Origin: Martelella mediterranea DSM 17316
Lineage (GTDB): Bacteria; Pseudomonadota; Alphaproteobacteria; Rhizobiales; Rhizobiaceae
Length of the DNA: 64,000 nt
Assembly: GCF_002043005.1 (NCBI RefSeq)
Contig: NZ_CP020331.1
Span: 186,001-250,000 of the forward strand
Direction: 5' to 3'
Notes under the pieces: model-generated
Told to the model about the DNA's origin: nothing
Database searches by the model: none
What the model saw: only the letters and a program-made list of their open reading frames with translations
Translations under genes and position numbers: made by a program
Shown: piece after piece, positions 26,400 to 35,487 of the stretch
How positions within the stretch are numbered: the first letter of the stretch is position 1
How the letters are laid out: each line of letters opens with the position of its first letter

Positions 26400-27554
26400 A
26401 TGTCGCACCGCCGTTCATTTATCGCCGCTATCGTTGGCGTCGCCGCCCTCGCATTGTTTCTGGTTTGCCGCCACGAGGCGGTTTCGCAGCGGCAAGAACC
26501 GTCTGCCGATGCCGGAGGGGCCGCGCAGGTCACCACGCTGACTCTTAAGCCGGAGCGCGTGGTCCTGATCGACGCCTTTCCCGGGCGCGTGGCGGCCTAT
26601 CGGCGGGTCGAAATACGGCCGCAGGTCACCGGCATCATCAAGAAGCGGCTTGTTGAAGGCGGAACCGAGGTCGAGGCGGGCGAGATCCTCTTCGAAATCG
26701 ACTCTGCCCTGCTTGAGGCCGATCTCGAAACGGCGCAGGCAGGGGTGATGCGGGCGGAAGGGGCGCTGGCGCATGCCCGCCAGGGGCTGGCGCGGGCAAA
26801 GGCGCTGATGGCGGAAAACGTGACCAGCCGCAAGAATTACGAGCAGGTGCAAAACGAATTGACCACGGCAGAGGCGAACCTTGCCGAAGCCCGGGCTGTC
26901 GCGCGCCGTCGCAAGCTCGACCTCGATTTCGCCACCATACGCTCGCCGATCAAGGGCTATGTCGGCCGCACGGTCGCCGATGAGGGCGCGCTTGCCTCCA
27001 GCCAAACGGAACTTGCCGTGGTGCAGGAACTGGACCGTGTCTATGTCGATCTTCGCCTGCCGGCAACGAAGCTGGATGGCGTGCAGTCTGCCGCCGAGGC
27101 GGGATTGGGGCCAGCGGAGATCCTCGACGCGGACGGCAAGCCGCATCCCCGCTTGGGCCGGCTGGCGCTTTCCGATGTCACGGTCGATCCGGGAACCGGG
27201 GATGCCGCGGTCCGGGTCGAGGTGGAAAACCCCGGTCTTAGCCTTCTGCCCGGCATGTATGTCCGCGTTCGCCTGCCGCGCGGCGTCCTTCCCGATGCGC
27301 TGCTGGTGCCGGAGGAAGCGGTCGTGCGCAATGGCGCCGGCGAGGCACAGCTCGTGGTCGTGACAGCGGATGGCCGGGCCGAGCGGCGCAATGTGGATCT
27401 CGGCGAGGCCATCGGCGGACGCCTTGTCGTCACCGCGGGGCTGAAAGCGGGCGAGATGATCGTCATTCGCGGACAGGATCGCGTTCAGGACGGAATGCGC
27501 GTGCGCCCGGCGAGCGTACCGCAGGATACCGCAACGGCGGCCGATACGCTCTAA
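26400..27554 (+). CDS. RND efflux periplasmic adaptor (AcrA/MexA family)
   Basis: The 384-residue protein starts at ATG 26400 with an N-terminal membrane anchor or signal (residues 6-24). It shows the lipoyl halves (GRVAAYRRVEIRPQVTGII and FATIRSPIKGYVGR), a coiled-coil hairpin between them (LLEADLETAQAGVMRAEGAL), a beta-barrel domain (GLSLLPGMYVRVRLPRG) and the membrane-proximal C-terminus. It connects the inner-membrane RND pump to an outer-membrane channel. The pump gene follows after 74 bases. No outer-membrane component is encoded next to it. Confidence 0.93.
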   Translation: MSHRRSFIAAIVGVAALALFLVCRHEAVSQRQEPSADAGGAAQVTTLTLKPERVVLIDAFPGRVAAYRRVEIRPQVTGIIKKRLVEGGTEVEAGEILFEIDSALLEADLETAQAGVMRAEGALAHARQGLARAKALMAENVTSRKNYEQVQNELTTAEANLAEARAVARRRKLDLDFATIRSPIKGYVGRTVADEGALASSQTELAVVQELDRVYVDLRLPATKLDGVQSAAEAGLGPAEILDADGKPHPRLGRLALSDVTVDPGTGDAAVRVEVENPGLSLLPGMYVRVRLPRGVLPDALLVPEEAVVRNGAGEAQLVVVTADGRAERRNVDLGEAIGGRLVVTAGLKAGEMIVIRGQDRVQDGMRVRPASVPQDTATAADTL

Positions 27555-27628
27555 TTCTTTGTTTTGCGCGATTCCGGACGGTGAACCGGCATCCACTGCA
27601 CCTGGAATTGCTTTGAAGGTCAGACATC

Positions 27629-30600
27629 ATGCCACAATTCTTTATCGACCGTCCGGTCTTTGCCTGGGTTATCGCGATCTTCATCGCGCTGGCCGGTCTC
27701 GTCGCCATTCCGAAGCTTCCGGTGGCTCGCTTTCCGGACATTGCGCCGCCAAGCATCAGCATCTTCGCGACCTATACCGGCGCGAGCGTCGATACGGTCA
27801 ATGACAGCGTCGTTCGGCCCATCGAGAAGGAACTCTCGAGCGTCAAGAACGTGCTCTATTACGAATCCACCGCCGACTCGACCGGCGGCGCCAACATCAT
27901 GGTGACGTTCAAGCCCGGAACCGATGCGGAACTGGCGCAAGTGGATGTTCAAAACCGGTTGAAGAATGCCGAAGCGCAGCTTCCCGAGGCGGTCCGGCGC
28001 GGCGGCATCAGCGTCGAGGCCGCCGAATCCGGCTTCCTGATGGTGCTCACGCTCCGGTCGGTCAGCGGCGAAACCGACGAACTCGCCCTTGGCGATTATA
28101 TGACCCGCAATGTGAGCGAGGAGTTGAAGCGCCTGCCGGGCGTCGGGCGCGTCCAGCAGTTCGGCTCGCCACGGGCCATGCGCGTCTGGGTGGATCCGGC
28201 AAAGCTTGCGGCCTACGACCTGACCATGGCCGATGTGACCGAGGCGATCACCCGCGAAAACGCGCAGGTTTCGCCCGGCCGGGTCGGCGACGAACCGACG
28301 GTTCCGGGCACGAAGGTCTCGACGCCGCTGACGGTCCATGGCCAGCTGACCACGCCGGAGGCATTCGCGGCGATACCGCTCAGGGCCAAGGCCGATGGCG
28401 GGCGGCTTCTGCTTTCGGATGTGGCGCGGGTCGAGCTCGGCGCCCAGACGCTGGCCTTCAGCGTCAGCAGCAATGGCAAGCCGGCCGCTGCTGCCGCGAT
28501 CCAGATGCGGCCCGGCGCCAACGCCGTCAGCACGGCCGCCGCAATCGAAAAGCGCCTTGCGGAACTGAGGCCCTCAATGCCGCAGGATATGGAGATCGCG
28601 ATCTCCTACAATACCGCGCCCTTCGTGAAGGTCTCGATCACCAAGGTCGTCCATACGCTGATCGAGGCTATGGTGCTGGTCTTCCTGGTGATCCTGCTGT
28701 TCCTGCAGAACATCCGCTACACGCTGATCCCGACCATCGTGGCGCCGATCGCGCTTCTGGGCACATTTGCGGTGATGCAGCTTGCCGGCTATTCAATCAA
28801 CGTTCTGACCATGTTCGGCATGGTGCTCGCCATCGGCATCATCGTTGATGACGCGATCGTCGTCGTCGAGAATGTCGAACGCATCATGGCGCGGCAGGGC
28901 CTGTCGCCGAGGGACGCCACCCGTCAGGCGATGCGCGAGATTTCGGGCGCGATCGTCGGCATCACGCTGGTGCTTGCGGCAGTCTTTATTCCTATGGGCA
29001 TGGCAGCCGGGTCCGTCGGCGCGATCTATCGCCAGTTCACCCTGTCGATGGCGGTGTCGATCCTGTTTTCCGCCTTCCTGGCGCTGACGCTGACGCCGGC
29101 GCTGTGCGCCACGATCCTGAAACCCGCCAAGACCCATGCCAAAGGCGGCTTTTTCGGGTGGTTCAACAGAGGATTCGATGCGCTGGCGAAGCGTTACACC
29201 GGCTCTGTCGGCTGGGTCCTGCGGCACGGCGGGCGGATGCTGGTCATCTATGTCGCGCTGCTTGCGGCACTCGGTTACGGCTATTCTAAGATACCGACAT
29301 CGTTCGTGCCGGAAGAGGATCAGGGCAACTTCATGGCGATGTTCGAGCTTCCTGCAGGCGCCACCGCCGAACGCACGCGCGCGGTGGTCAAGGCCTATGA
29401 GGCCCATACCGCGACACGGCCCGATATCGTCGAAAGCCTCGTGATCCTCGGCTTCGGCTTTTCCGGCTCCGGCCCCAATGCCGCTCAGGCCTTTACCAGC
29501 CTGAAGGACTGGGGCGACCGCGACACCACTGTGGACCAGGAAATCGCCGCGGCGGAAGCCGCCATGGCCGACATTCCCGAAGGCATGGCGATGATCATGA
29601 AACCGCCGGCGATCGAATCGCTCGGCACCACCTCCGGCTTCGCGCTGAGGCTCGAGGATCGGGCCAATGCCGGACCGGCGGCGCTGAAGGCGGCAGAGGA
29701 CCAGTTGATCGCGTTGGCCGCCGAAAGCAGGCTGGTGAGCGGCGTGATGGCGGACGGGCTGCCCGATGGCCAGAGCATCGCGCTGAAGATCGATCGACAG
29801 AAGGCGCTGGCGCTCGGGGTGTCCTTCTCGGCCATCAGCGACATGATCTCGACGGCGATCGGGTCGACCTATGTCAACGACTTCCCCAATAACGGGCAGC
29901 TTCAGCAGGTGGTCGTGCAGGCCGATGCGCCCGCAAGGATGCATGTCGAGGATGTGCTGCATCTCAAGGTGCGCAACATCGATGGCGGCATGGTGTCGCT
30001 GTCGGAAGTGGTCGAGCCGGTCTGGGAAACGACGCCGCTGCAGGTGCAACGCTATAACGGCTATCCGGCTGCGAACATCTCGGGCTCGGCGGCGCCGGGC
30101 GTTTCGAGCGGCGTGGCAATGACGGAGATGGAGCGTCTGGCGCAACAATTGCCGCGTGGCTTCGCGGTGGAGTGGACCGGGCAATCGCTGCAGGAAAGGC
30201 AATCCGCCACGCAGACGCCAATGCTGCTGGCCGCCTCGATGCTGATCGTGTTCCTCGTGCTTGCGGCGCTTTATGAAAGCTGGTCGATCCCGCTTTCGGT
30301 GATGCTGGTCGTGCCGCTCGGCGTGCTCGGCGCGGTGCTGGCGGTGCTTTTGCGTGGCATGGACAATGACGTCTTCTTCAAGGTGGGCCTGATCACCATT
30401 ATCGGGCTTTCGGCCAAGAACGCCATTCTTCTGGTCGAATATGCCCGCCACCTGAGAAATGACGGGATGAGCCTCCATCGGGCCGTGCTGCGGGCATCCC
30501 GGCTGCGGCTTCGGCCGATCGTGATGACGTCGCTGGCCTTCATCCTCGGCGTCGTCCCATTGATGCTCGCGCATGGCGCCGGCTCCGAAATCCAGAACGC

Positions 30601-30754
30601 AATCGGAACCGGCGTGTTTGGCGGCATGCTGTCGGCGACGACGCTTGCGGTATTCTTCGTGCCGGTGCTCTACGTTACAGTCAGCCGACTGACGCTCAGC
30701 GGATCACGGAGGACGGGTGTTGCCGACAAACCCGAACCCGCCGCGTCGGCGTAA
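27629..30754 (+). CDS. RND multidrug efflux pump, HAE1 family (AcrB/MexB-like)
   Basis: The 1,041-residue inner-membrane antiporter starts with the family signature PQFFIDRPVFAWVIAIFIAL. It contains two large periplasmic loops and twelve predicted membrane helices. The proton-relay aspartates are visible in GIIVDDAIVVVENVERIM and the essential lysine in SAKNAILLVEYARHL. TALTLTPALCATILKP-like and VPEEDQGNFMAMFELP motifs are present, so the protein appears complete. It should export hydrophobic or amphiphilic compounds with the upstream adaptor. Its stop overlaps a possible start of the response regulator, and the operon continues into the two-component genes. Confidence 0.94.
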   Translation: MPQFFIDRPVFAWVIAIFIALAGLVAIPKLPVARFPDIAPPSISIFATYTGASVDTVNDSVVRPIEKELSSVKNVLYYESTADSTGGANIMVTFKPGTDAELAQVDVQNRLKNAEAQLPEAVRRGGISVEAAESGFLMVLTLRSVSGETDELALGDYMTRNVSEELKRLPGVGRVQQFGSPRAMRVWVDPAKLAAYDLTMADVTEAITRENAQVSPGRVGDEPTVPGTKVSTPLTVHGQLTTPEAFAAIPLRAKADGGRLLLSDVARVELGAQTLAFSVSSNGKPAAAAAIQMRPGANAVSTAAAIEKRLAELRPSMPQDMEIAISYNTAPFVKVSITKVVHTLIEAMVLVFLVILLFLQNIRYTLIPTIVAPIALLGTFAVMQLAGYSINVLTMFGMVLAIGIIVDDAIVVVENVERIMARQGLSPRDATRQAMREISGAIVGITLVLAAVFIPMGMAAGSVGAIYRQFTLSMAVSILFSAFLALTLTPALCATILKPAKTHAKGGFFGWFNRGFDALAKRYTGSVGWVLRHGGRMLVIYVALLAALGYGYSKIPTSFVPEEDQGNFMAMFELPAGATAERTRAVVKAYEAHTATRPDIVESLVILGFGFSGSGPNAAQAFTSLKDWGDRDTTVDQEIAAAEAAMADIPEGMAMIMKPPAIESLGTTSGFALRLEDRANAGPAALKAAEDQLIALAAESRLVSGVMADGLPDGQSIALKIDRQKALALGVSFSAISDMISTAIGSTYVNDFPNNGQLQQVVVQADAPARMHVEDVLHLKVRNIDGGMVSLSEVVEPVWETTPLQVQRYNGYPAANISGSAAPGVSSGVAMTEMERLAQQLPRGFAVEWTGQSLQERQSATQTPMLLAASMLIVFLVLAALYESWSIPLSVMLVVPLGVLGAVLAVLLRGMDNDVFFKVGLITIIGLSAKNAILLVEYARHLRNDGMSLHRAVLRASRLRLRPIVMTSLAFILGVVPLMLAHGAGSEIQNAIGTGVFGGMLSATTLAVFFVPVLYVTVSRLTLSGSRRTGVADKPEPAASA

Positions 30755-30828
30755 TGAGTTCTGGCGTTCTCTGTCATTCGAAAGGATGGACGGGGAACGC
30801 TCCGGACCGCGTTTCAAAGATCGAAGAC

Positions 30829-31530
30829 ATGGCCATGAACAATGCTCTGATCCTGATTATCGAAGACGAACCCGAGATTGCGGAAATCATCGGCACCTAT
30901 ATGGCGCGCGAGGGCTTCCGGGTCATCACCGCAGGCGACGGGACCGTCGGGCTTGCCCATCATCTGCGCTTGCGCCCCGATCTGGTCGTGCTCGACATCA
31001 AGCTTCCCGGACAGGACGGCTACGAGGTGCTGGCGGCAATCCGCCGGCGCGGCGATACGCCGGTGATCATGGTCACAGCACTTGCGGAGGATCTCGACAA
31101 GCTGCAGGCGCTGCGCATCGGCGCTGACGATTATGTCGTTAAACCGTTCAACCCGCTCGAGATCGTGGCCCGCGCCAAGGCCGTTTTGCGCCGGACCATG
31201 GGGCGCGGGGCCGCCGAGGTGCTGCGCGTCGGCCCGTTGACCGTCGATCCGCAGGCCTATCGCGCGGCGGTCGAAACGCCCGCCGGATCGGTGGCGCTCG
31301 ACCTGACCCGGACCGAGTTCCGCATTCTCGCCCATATGGCCGCAAGCCCCCGCCGGGCGTTCGAGCGCGCGGAACTGGTCGATGCCTGCATGCCGGAGAG
31401 CGAAGCGCTCGACCGCACGGTGGACAGCCATGTCAGCAATCTGCGCCGCAAGCTTTCCGCCGCCGGAGCGGAGGGCTTGCTCACTGCCGTGCGCGGCGTC
31501 GGCTACCGGCTGGACAGCATCGATGAGTAG
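30829..31530 (+). CDS. OmpR-family response regulator (BaeR/AdeR-like)
   Basis: A receiver domain (ILIIEDEPEIAEIIGTYMAR, phospho-acceptor D in LVVLDIKLPGQDG, MVTALAED, and K in DYVVKPFNP) is followed by a winged-helix Trans_reg_C domain (LDLTRTEFRILAHMA, DRTVDSHVSNLRRKL, VRGVGYRL). I place the start at ATG 30829; an ATG at 30754 overlapping the pump stop would add an unlikely 25-residue leader, and ATG 30835 is also possible. It lies directly behind the RND pump and overlaps the kinase by 8 bases, so it likely regulates the pump operon. Confidence 0.92.
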   Translation: MAMNNALILIIEDEPEIAEIIGTYMAREGFRVITAGDGTVGLAHHLRLRPDLVVLDIKLPGQDGYEVLAAIRRRGDTPVIMVTALAEDLDKLQALRIGADDYVVKPFNPLEIVARAKAVLRRTMGRGAAEVLRVGPLTVDPQAYRAAVETPAGSVALDLTRTEFRILAHMAASPRRAFERAELVDACMPESEALDRTVDSHVSNLRRKLSAAGAEGLLTAVRGVGYRLDSIDE

Positions 31531-32587
31531 AAACCTGAATTCCCGGATCGTCCGTGCGATGATCGCACTGACCCTGCTTGCCTTCGCCGTCGTCTATTTC
31601 GGGCTGATTGCGTATTTCTTCTTCATCTATGAATGGCTCTATCCCGAATTCACCGACGATGACTTTCTGCGCACCGGCGATATCGTCACTTTGGGCCTGC
31701 TTCTGGGGATCGGCATATCCACCGCCTCATTGCTCGGCTGGATTCTTGCACGACGGATCGTGGAACCGCTGAAATCGGTTGCGGAAGCCGCGCGCAGGGT
31801 CGCGGAGGGCGATTTTTCGGCGCGCGCCTCGTTGCGCAGCGGCAATTTCGGTGAGGCCGGCGATCTTGTCGACGATTTCAACCAGATGGCGGAGCGGCTG
31901 CAACGCGCGGAGACCGAGCTGCAATACTCCAACTCGGCGATCGCGCATGAGCTCAGGACCCCGCTCACCATTCTGCGCGGGCGGTTGCAGGGCCTTTCGG
32001 ATGGCGCTTTCACCCCCAGCCCGGAACTTTATTCCCGGCTGATCGAACATGTGGACGATCTGTCGGCCATCGTGGAGGAATTGCGCACGCTGGCGCTGGG
32101 CAATGCCGGCCAGCTCGATCTGCAGGTCGCGCGTCTCGACCTCGCGGAGGAGGCCGAGGCGGCAATGACTTCGCTCGAGGAGGCGCTTGCGAAGGCCGGG
32201 ATCGCCGCGACCCGGCATCTGGGCCGCGCAGTCACGACAGCCGATCGCGCAAGGTTGCGGCAGGCCTTCGTGGCGCTTCTCGAAAACTGCTGCCGTTATG
32301 CACCGGGAAGCACCGTGCTCGTGGAGACGGGCGTTTCCACGAAGCATGTCTTCTTCCGCTGCACCGATACCGGCCCCGGCCTTTCCGCTGAAAACCGGGC
32401 GCGCGCTTTCGAGCGGTTCTGGCGCGCGGACGAGTCGCGCGGCCGGGCAAGGGGCGGTTCGGGTCTCGGCCTGCCGATCGTCAAGGCGATCGCCAAGGCG
32501 CATGGCGGCGACGCGCTGATCCTGCCTTCCCAAAACGCCGGCCTTGCCGTCGAAATCCGGCTGCCCCGCCGGGATTTGCCTTTTTAG
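31523..32587 (+). CDS. Sensor histidine kinase (BaeS-like)
   Basis: The start ATG 31523 overlaps the response-regulator stop (ATGAGTAG). The order is: two membrane helices near residues 12-36 and 55-76, a HAMP domain (ARRIVEPLKSVAEAARRVAE), the H-box with phospho-accepting His (NSAIAHELRTPLTILRG), an N box (FVALLENCCRYAP) and G boxes (CTDTGPGLS, GGSGLGLPIVKAIAKAHGG). The sensing loop between the helices is short, about 20 residues. It is the cognate partner of the upstream regulator. Confidence 0.92.
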   Translation: MSRNLNSRIVRAMIALTLLAFAVVYFGLIAYFFFIYEWLYPEFTDDDFLRTGDIVTLGLLLGIGISTASLLGWILARRIVEPLKSVAEAARRVAEGDFSARASLRSGNFGEAGDLVDDFNQMAERLQRAETELQYSNSAIAHELRTPLTILRGRLQGLSDGAFTPSPELYSRLIEHVDDLSAIVEELRTLALGNAGQLDLQVARLDLAEEAEAAMTSLEEALAKAGIAATRHLGRAVTTADRARLRQAFVALLENCCRYAPGSTVLVETGVSTKHVFFRCTDTGPGLSAENRARAFERFWRADESRGRARGGSGLGLPIVKAIAKAHGGDALILPSQNAGLAVEIRLPRRDLPF

Positions 32588-32666
32588 CGAGATTACCGAT
32601 GTCAGATCATCTCAACGATCCCGATGCCTATGCCGGCCTGACGCGGGGCGCATGATCGGACGCTGG

Positions 32667-33668
32667 TCAGCCTTGGTCTCTGGCGAGGATCCATTCGGTT
32701 ACCGTATCGAGCGCGCCGGGCGCAAAGGCATGCCGACCTTCGAGGAAAAACCGGACCATTGCAAACAATGACCATTCTTCGGTCAGTTGCCAGTTGTAGG
32801 CCGAGGCTTTCAGAAGGCCGTGCGTGGCCGTAGGCCAGATGATGATTTCGGTCTCCTTGTCCCGCCCGGCCAACAGCGCGCGAAAGATCGCCGCATTGCG
32901 GGCGGGATCGACATTCAGGTCGGCCGCGCCCCAGATCGCGAGCAAAGGCAGATCGAGCCGGGCCAGCGCATCGCGCGCATCGGCGTCTCGGTTGATCCTG
33001 ATGAACTGCCAGCGGTCGGCACTCATCCCGGCGGGCGGGTCGGCCGCTTCCGGCCCGAAGATGCGCTCGTCTTTAAGGCTTTGTGCCGCAATCGCCCGAT
33101 CGATTGCCTGTAGATCAAGCCCCTCGCGCAAAAGTCTTGTACGCGTATAGTAGTCCCCCTGATCCTGCCAGGACACGGCCGCGCCGATCAGCACAATGAA
33201 ATCCGCATCGTCCGATGAAAGCTGCGGCAGGACCCAGCCGGCCTGCGAAAAGCCGACAGCGCCGCGCGCAAGACCAACGAAACGCCGGGCCAGGCGTTCG
33301 AGCGCACCGCGCGTTTCGTCCGCGCGGTCTTCCATGGTCTGGCGCAGCCAGTTTCCCTGAGACGCACCAACGCCAGGCTTGTCCCACGACGCCACGGCGA
33401 TGCCCTGATCGAGCATTGTATTGATCAGCGGCGCGTATCCGCCGGCCGAGGTGCGATCCTGAGCGCCGTCACCATGGACGAGCACGACCGCCGCCTTCGG
33501 CGCCCCGTCGGGAAGCCAGAGCGTCCCCGACACGGTTTCGCCCGCGGACACGAAATCGAAGCGCTCGCTGTCGCGACGGTCGAGGTCATGATCAGTCAGT
33601 CGCCAGAGGATAAATCCCGCGGCGATTGCAAGAACGAAAACGGTTGTCCAAACCGCGCGCCATCTCAA
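32667..33668 (-). CDS. Membrane-anchored alpha/beta hydrolase
   Basis: The 333-residue protein has an N-terminal membrane anchor or signal (residues 5-23) and an alpha/beta hydrolase fold. AAVVLVHGDGAQDRTSAGGY contains the oxyanion HG motif, GAVGFSQAGWVLP the nucleophile elbow G-F-S-Q-A, the acid is likely in AIWGAADLNVDPARN and the histidine in WPTATHGLL. It probably acts in the periplasm or on the membrane face as an esterase or peptidase-like enzyme of the dienelactone hydrolase type. It is convergent with the sensor kinase, with 79 bases between, and appears to be a single gene. Confidence 0.85.
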   Translation of the reverse strand: MRWRAVWTTVFVLAIAAGFILWRLTDHDLDRRDSERFDFVSAGETVSGTLWLPDGAPKAAVVLVHGDGAQDRTSAGGYAPLINTMLDQGIAVASWDKPGVGASQGNWLRQTMEDRADETRGALERLARRFVGLARGAVGFSQAGWVLPQLSSDDADFIVLIGAAVSWQDQGDYYTRTRLLREGLDLQAIDRAIAAQSLKDERIFGPEAADPPAGMSADRWQFIRINRDADARDALARLDLPLLAIWGAADLNVDPARNAAIFRALLAGRDKETEIIIWPTATHGLLKASAYNWQLTEEWSLFAMVRFFLEGRHAFAPGALDTVTEWILARDQG

Positions 33669-33911
33669 TTGATTCGATCTCCATATCTCACGATTTGACG
33701 CTATAGGTATGGAAATGGCGGAATGAATGCAAAGCTGAAACAGCCATCAATCCAGATGGAGGCGGTTCTCGATCCTGCGGCGGCATGGGATGCCGGCTGC
33801 TATCCCAGGGCACCGCGACGAATGTATATCCCGGCTTCTGCTGCCCGGATTTCTGTCTCATCTTTGCTTCCTTTGCATGAGCTATGATGAGCCAAAATCC
33901 TCCCTTATCCG

Positions 33912-34311
33912 TTAAACCAAATCTGTCTCAAAGGCGTTGAGACGGAACAGTTTCTCAAAGTCAGCCGGAGTTGGCGATACGCTGAGTCGGATTTCAATCT
34001 TCGGATAGGTATCATTGAATTGCGTCAGACGAGGAATCAGCCATCGCTGTGAGAAGCTCGTGTAGGACTGCAATACAAGAATGTCCGATCTGCCACGCCG
34101 CGAAATTGCGCGTGAAGCAGTGGCAATCTCATGAAATGCCGCCGTTACCCTTTCATACAATTGACGCCCCTCATCGGTCAGCTCAATGCCGCGGTGCAAG
34201 CGTGTGATCAGGGCGACACCAAGGTGCTCTTCCAGCGTCTTGACCTGTCGGCTCACCGCAACCTCACATTCATCTCCTCAGCAGCGAGCGTCAGACTTGA
34301 AAGACGGGCTG
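33912..34311 (-). pseudogene. Truncated and frameshifted LysR regulator
   Basis: The minus strand shows a LysR DNA-binding domain in two frames: [15 protein letters not shown] (from about 34311), then after a shift near 34265 EVAVSRQVKTLEEHLGVALI continuing into ELTDEGRQLYERV. The effector domain starts (ILVLQSYTSFSQRWLIPRLT) but stops at 33912 after ALIRLNAFETD-like sequence, about half the normal length. Both the start codon region and the C-terminal half are missing. Confidence 0.75.
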
Positions 34312-34314
34312 CAA

Positions 34315-34455
34315 CCTGTCCTTCAGGCCCGCAAGGTGCTGGATTGCAACCGATAGGCCAACGGCGATATAGAGTTCCGGCGCTACGACCCCGCCTGTCT
34401 GACCGACTTGCCAGTCGATTACGCGTTTATTGGCACCGATATTCTCACGGGTGCT
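34315..34455 (-). pseudogene. Remnant of electron-transfer flavoprotein alpha subunit (EtfA/FixB)
   Basis: The minus strand encodes [20 protein letters not shown] followed by [17 protein letters not shown]. This is the highly conserved FAD-binding motif near the C-terminus of ETF alpha subunits ([29 protein letters not shown]). Only about 45 residues are present; the sequence then runs directly into the LysR remnant at about 34312. The upstream 200 bases (34456-34647) contain nothing I recognise. Confidence 0.75.
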
Positions 34456-34647
34456 TCCTCCAGTTCGCTATTCGGACGCCAGGCCGCCCTGCCGTCGATG
34501 TCTCCACAAGGTCGCGCACGCAGGTTGCGGAGATCGAGCATCGTTCCTTGTGCCGCTCCACTTTCAAAGCGAGCGGCACCTTGCTCATGGAGCGTCGACG
34601 GCCATTGCCGGGTCTATTGGACGAGTTCAAAAGAAAACGCGGCCTGA

Positions 34648-35460
34648 TCAGGTGCTTGTCTTGTCCAGGAAGGCCTCAATCGAGGCGCGGTGCTCCTTGG
34701 TGGTGTAACACATCGCCTGGGCCTGGCGGCCGAGCGAGAAGACCTCGTCGTCCGAGCTTTCGAAGGTCTTGTCCAGGATCGACTTGGTCAAGGCGATCGC
34801 CGCCGGGGAACCCTGGATCAGTTCCCTGGCCCAGGCGCACGCGCTGTCGATCAGGTCGTCAGCGGTGGTGACACGGTCGACCAGGCCGATCGAAAGGCCT
34901 TCTTCGGCCAGTACGATACGGCCGGACAGGATCAGCTCCTTGGCGCGGACAAGGCCAACGCGGCGCGGCAGGAAATACATACCGCCGCCGTCGGACACCA
35001 GCCCGCGCTTGAGGAAGCTCATCGACATTTTGGCGCCCTCGACGGCGACGATGAAGTCGCAGGCCATTGCCATGTCGAGGCCAAGTCCGACGGCCGCGCC
35101 GTTCACCGCCGCAATCACCGGCTTGGTGCAGCCATGAATGACGGCGACGCTCCGGTGCGTCTGCTTCTGACGCGTCCAGCCGTTGAAGGCGACGTCGCCC
35201 TGTGGCGCGTTCAGGCGCTCGCGCATACCGCCAATGTCGCCGCCCGAACAGAAGCCCTTGCCGGCTCCCGTCAGGATGACCGCCCGGATCTCGGGCGCGC
35301 GGTCGGCCCATTCGAATGCGGCGATCATCTCGGCCCGCATCTGGTCGTTGATCGCGTTACGCACATCGGGGCGATTGAGCCGGATGATCGCCACGGCGTC
35401 GCGGATTTCCACCTCGATGAATTCCGCAGACGAAAGGGCGGGTGTGCTGTGATCATTCAT
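34648..35460 (-). CDS. Crotonase-family protein, PaaG-like rather than true enoyl-CoA hydratase
   Basis: The 270-residue protein has the crotonase fold: FCSGGDIGGM (oxyanion hole), KPVIAAVNGAAVGLGLDMAM, FLKRGLVSDGGGMYFLPRRV, and an FLDK end. The two hydratase glutamates are not conserved. The first site reads GLGLDMAMACD (Asp instead of Glu) and the second region reads RGLVSDGGG, which resembles the Asp-containing site of PaaG-type isomerases. It therefore probably isomerises or hydrolyses an acyl-CoA rather than hydrating it. It is the last gene of the LysR-SDR-MmgE-crotonase minus-strand run, 27 bases after the MmgE/PrpD gene. Confidence 0.88.
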   Translation of the reverse strand: MNDHSTPALSSAEFIEVEIRDAVAIIRLNRPDVRNAINDQMRAEMIAAFEWADRAPEIRAVILTGAGKGFCSGGDIGGMRERLNAPQGDVAFNGWTRQKQTHRSVAVIHGCTKPVIAAVNGAAVGLGLDMAMACDFIVAVEGAKMSMSFLKRGLVSDGGGMYFLPRRVGLVRAKELILSGRIVLAEEGLSIGLVDRVTTADDLIDSACAWARELIQGSPAAIALTKSILDKTFESSDDEVFSLGRQAQAMCYTTKEHRASIEAFLDKTST

Positions 35461-35487
35461 GGTGACATTGGTCCTTGAATTGTTCGT

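Noticed and set aside
32599..32655. An 18-codon ORF (MSDHLNDPDAYAGLTRGA) after the sensor kinase
   Set aside because: It has no good ribosome-binding site, and lies in the gap before a convergent gene. It may be the relic of a gene start but cannot be supported.
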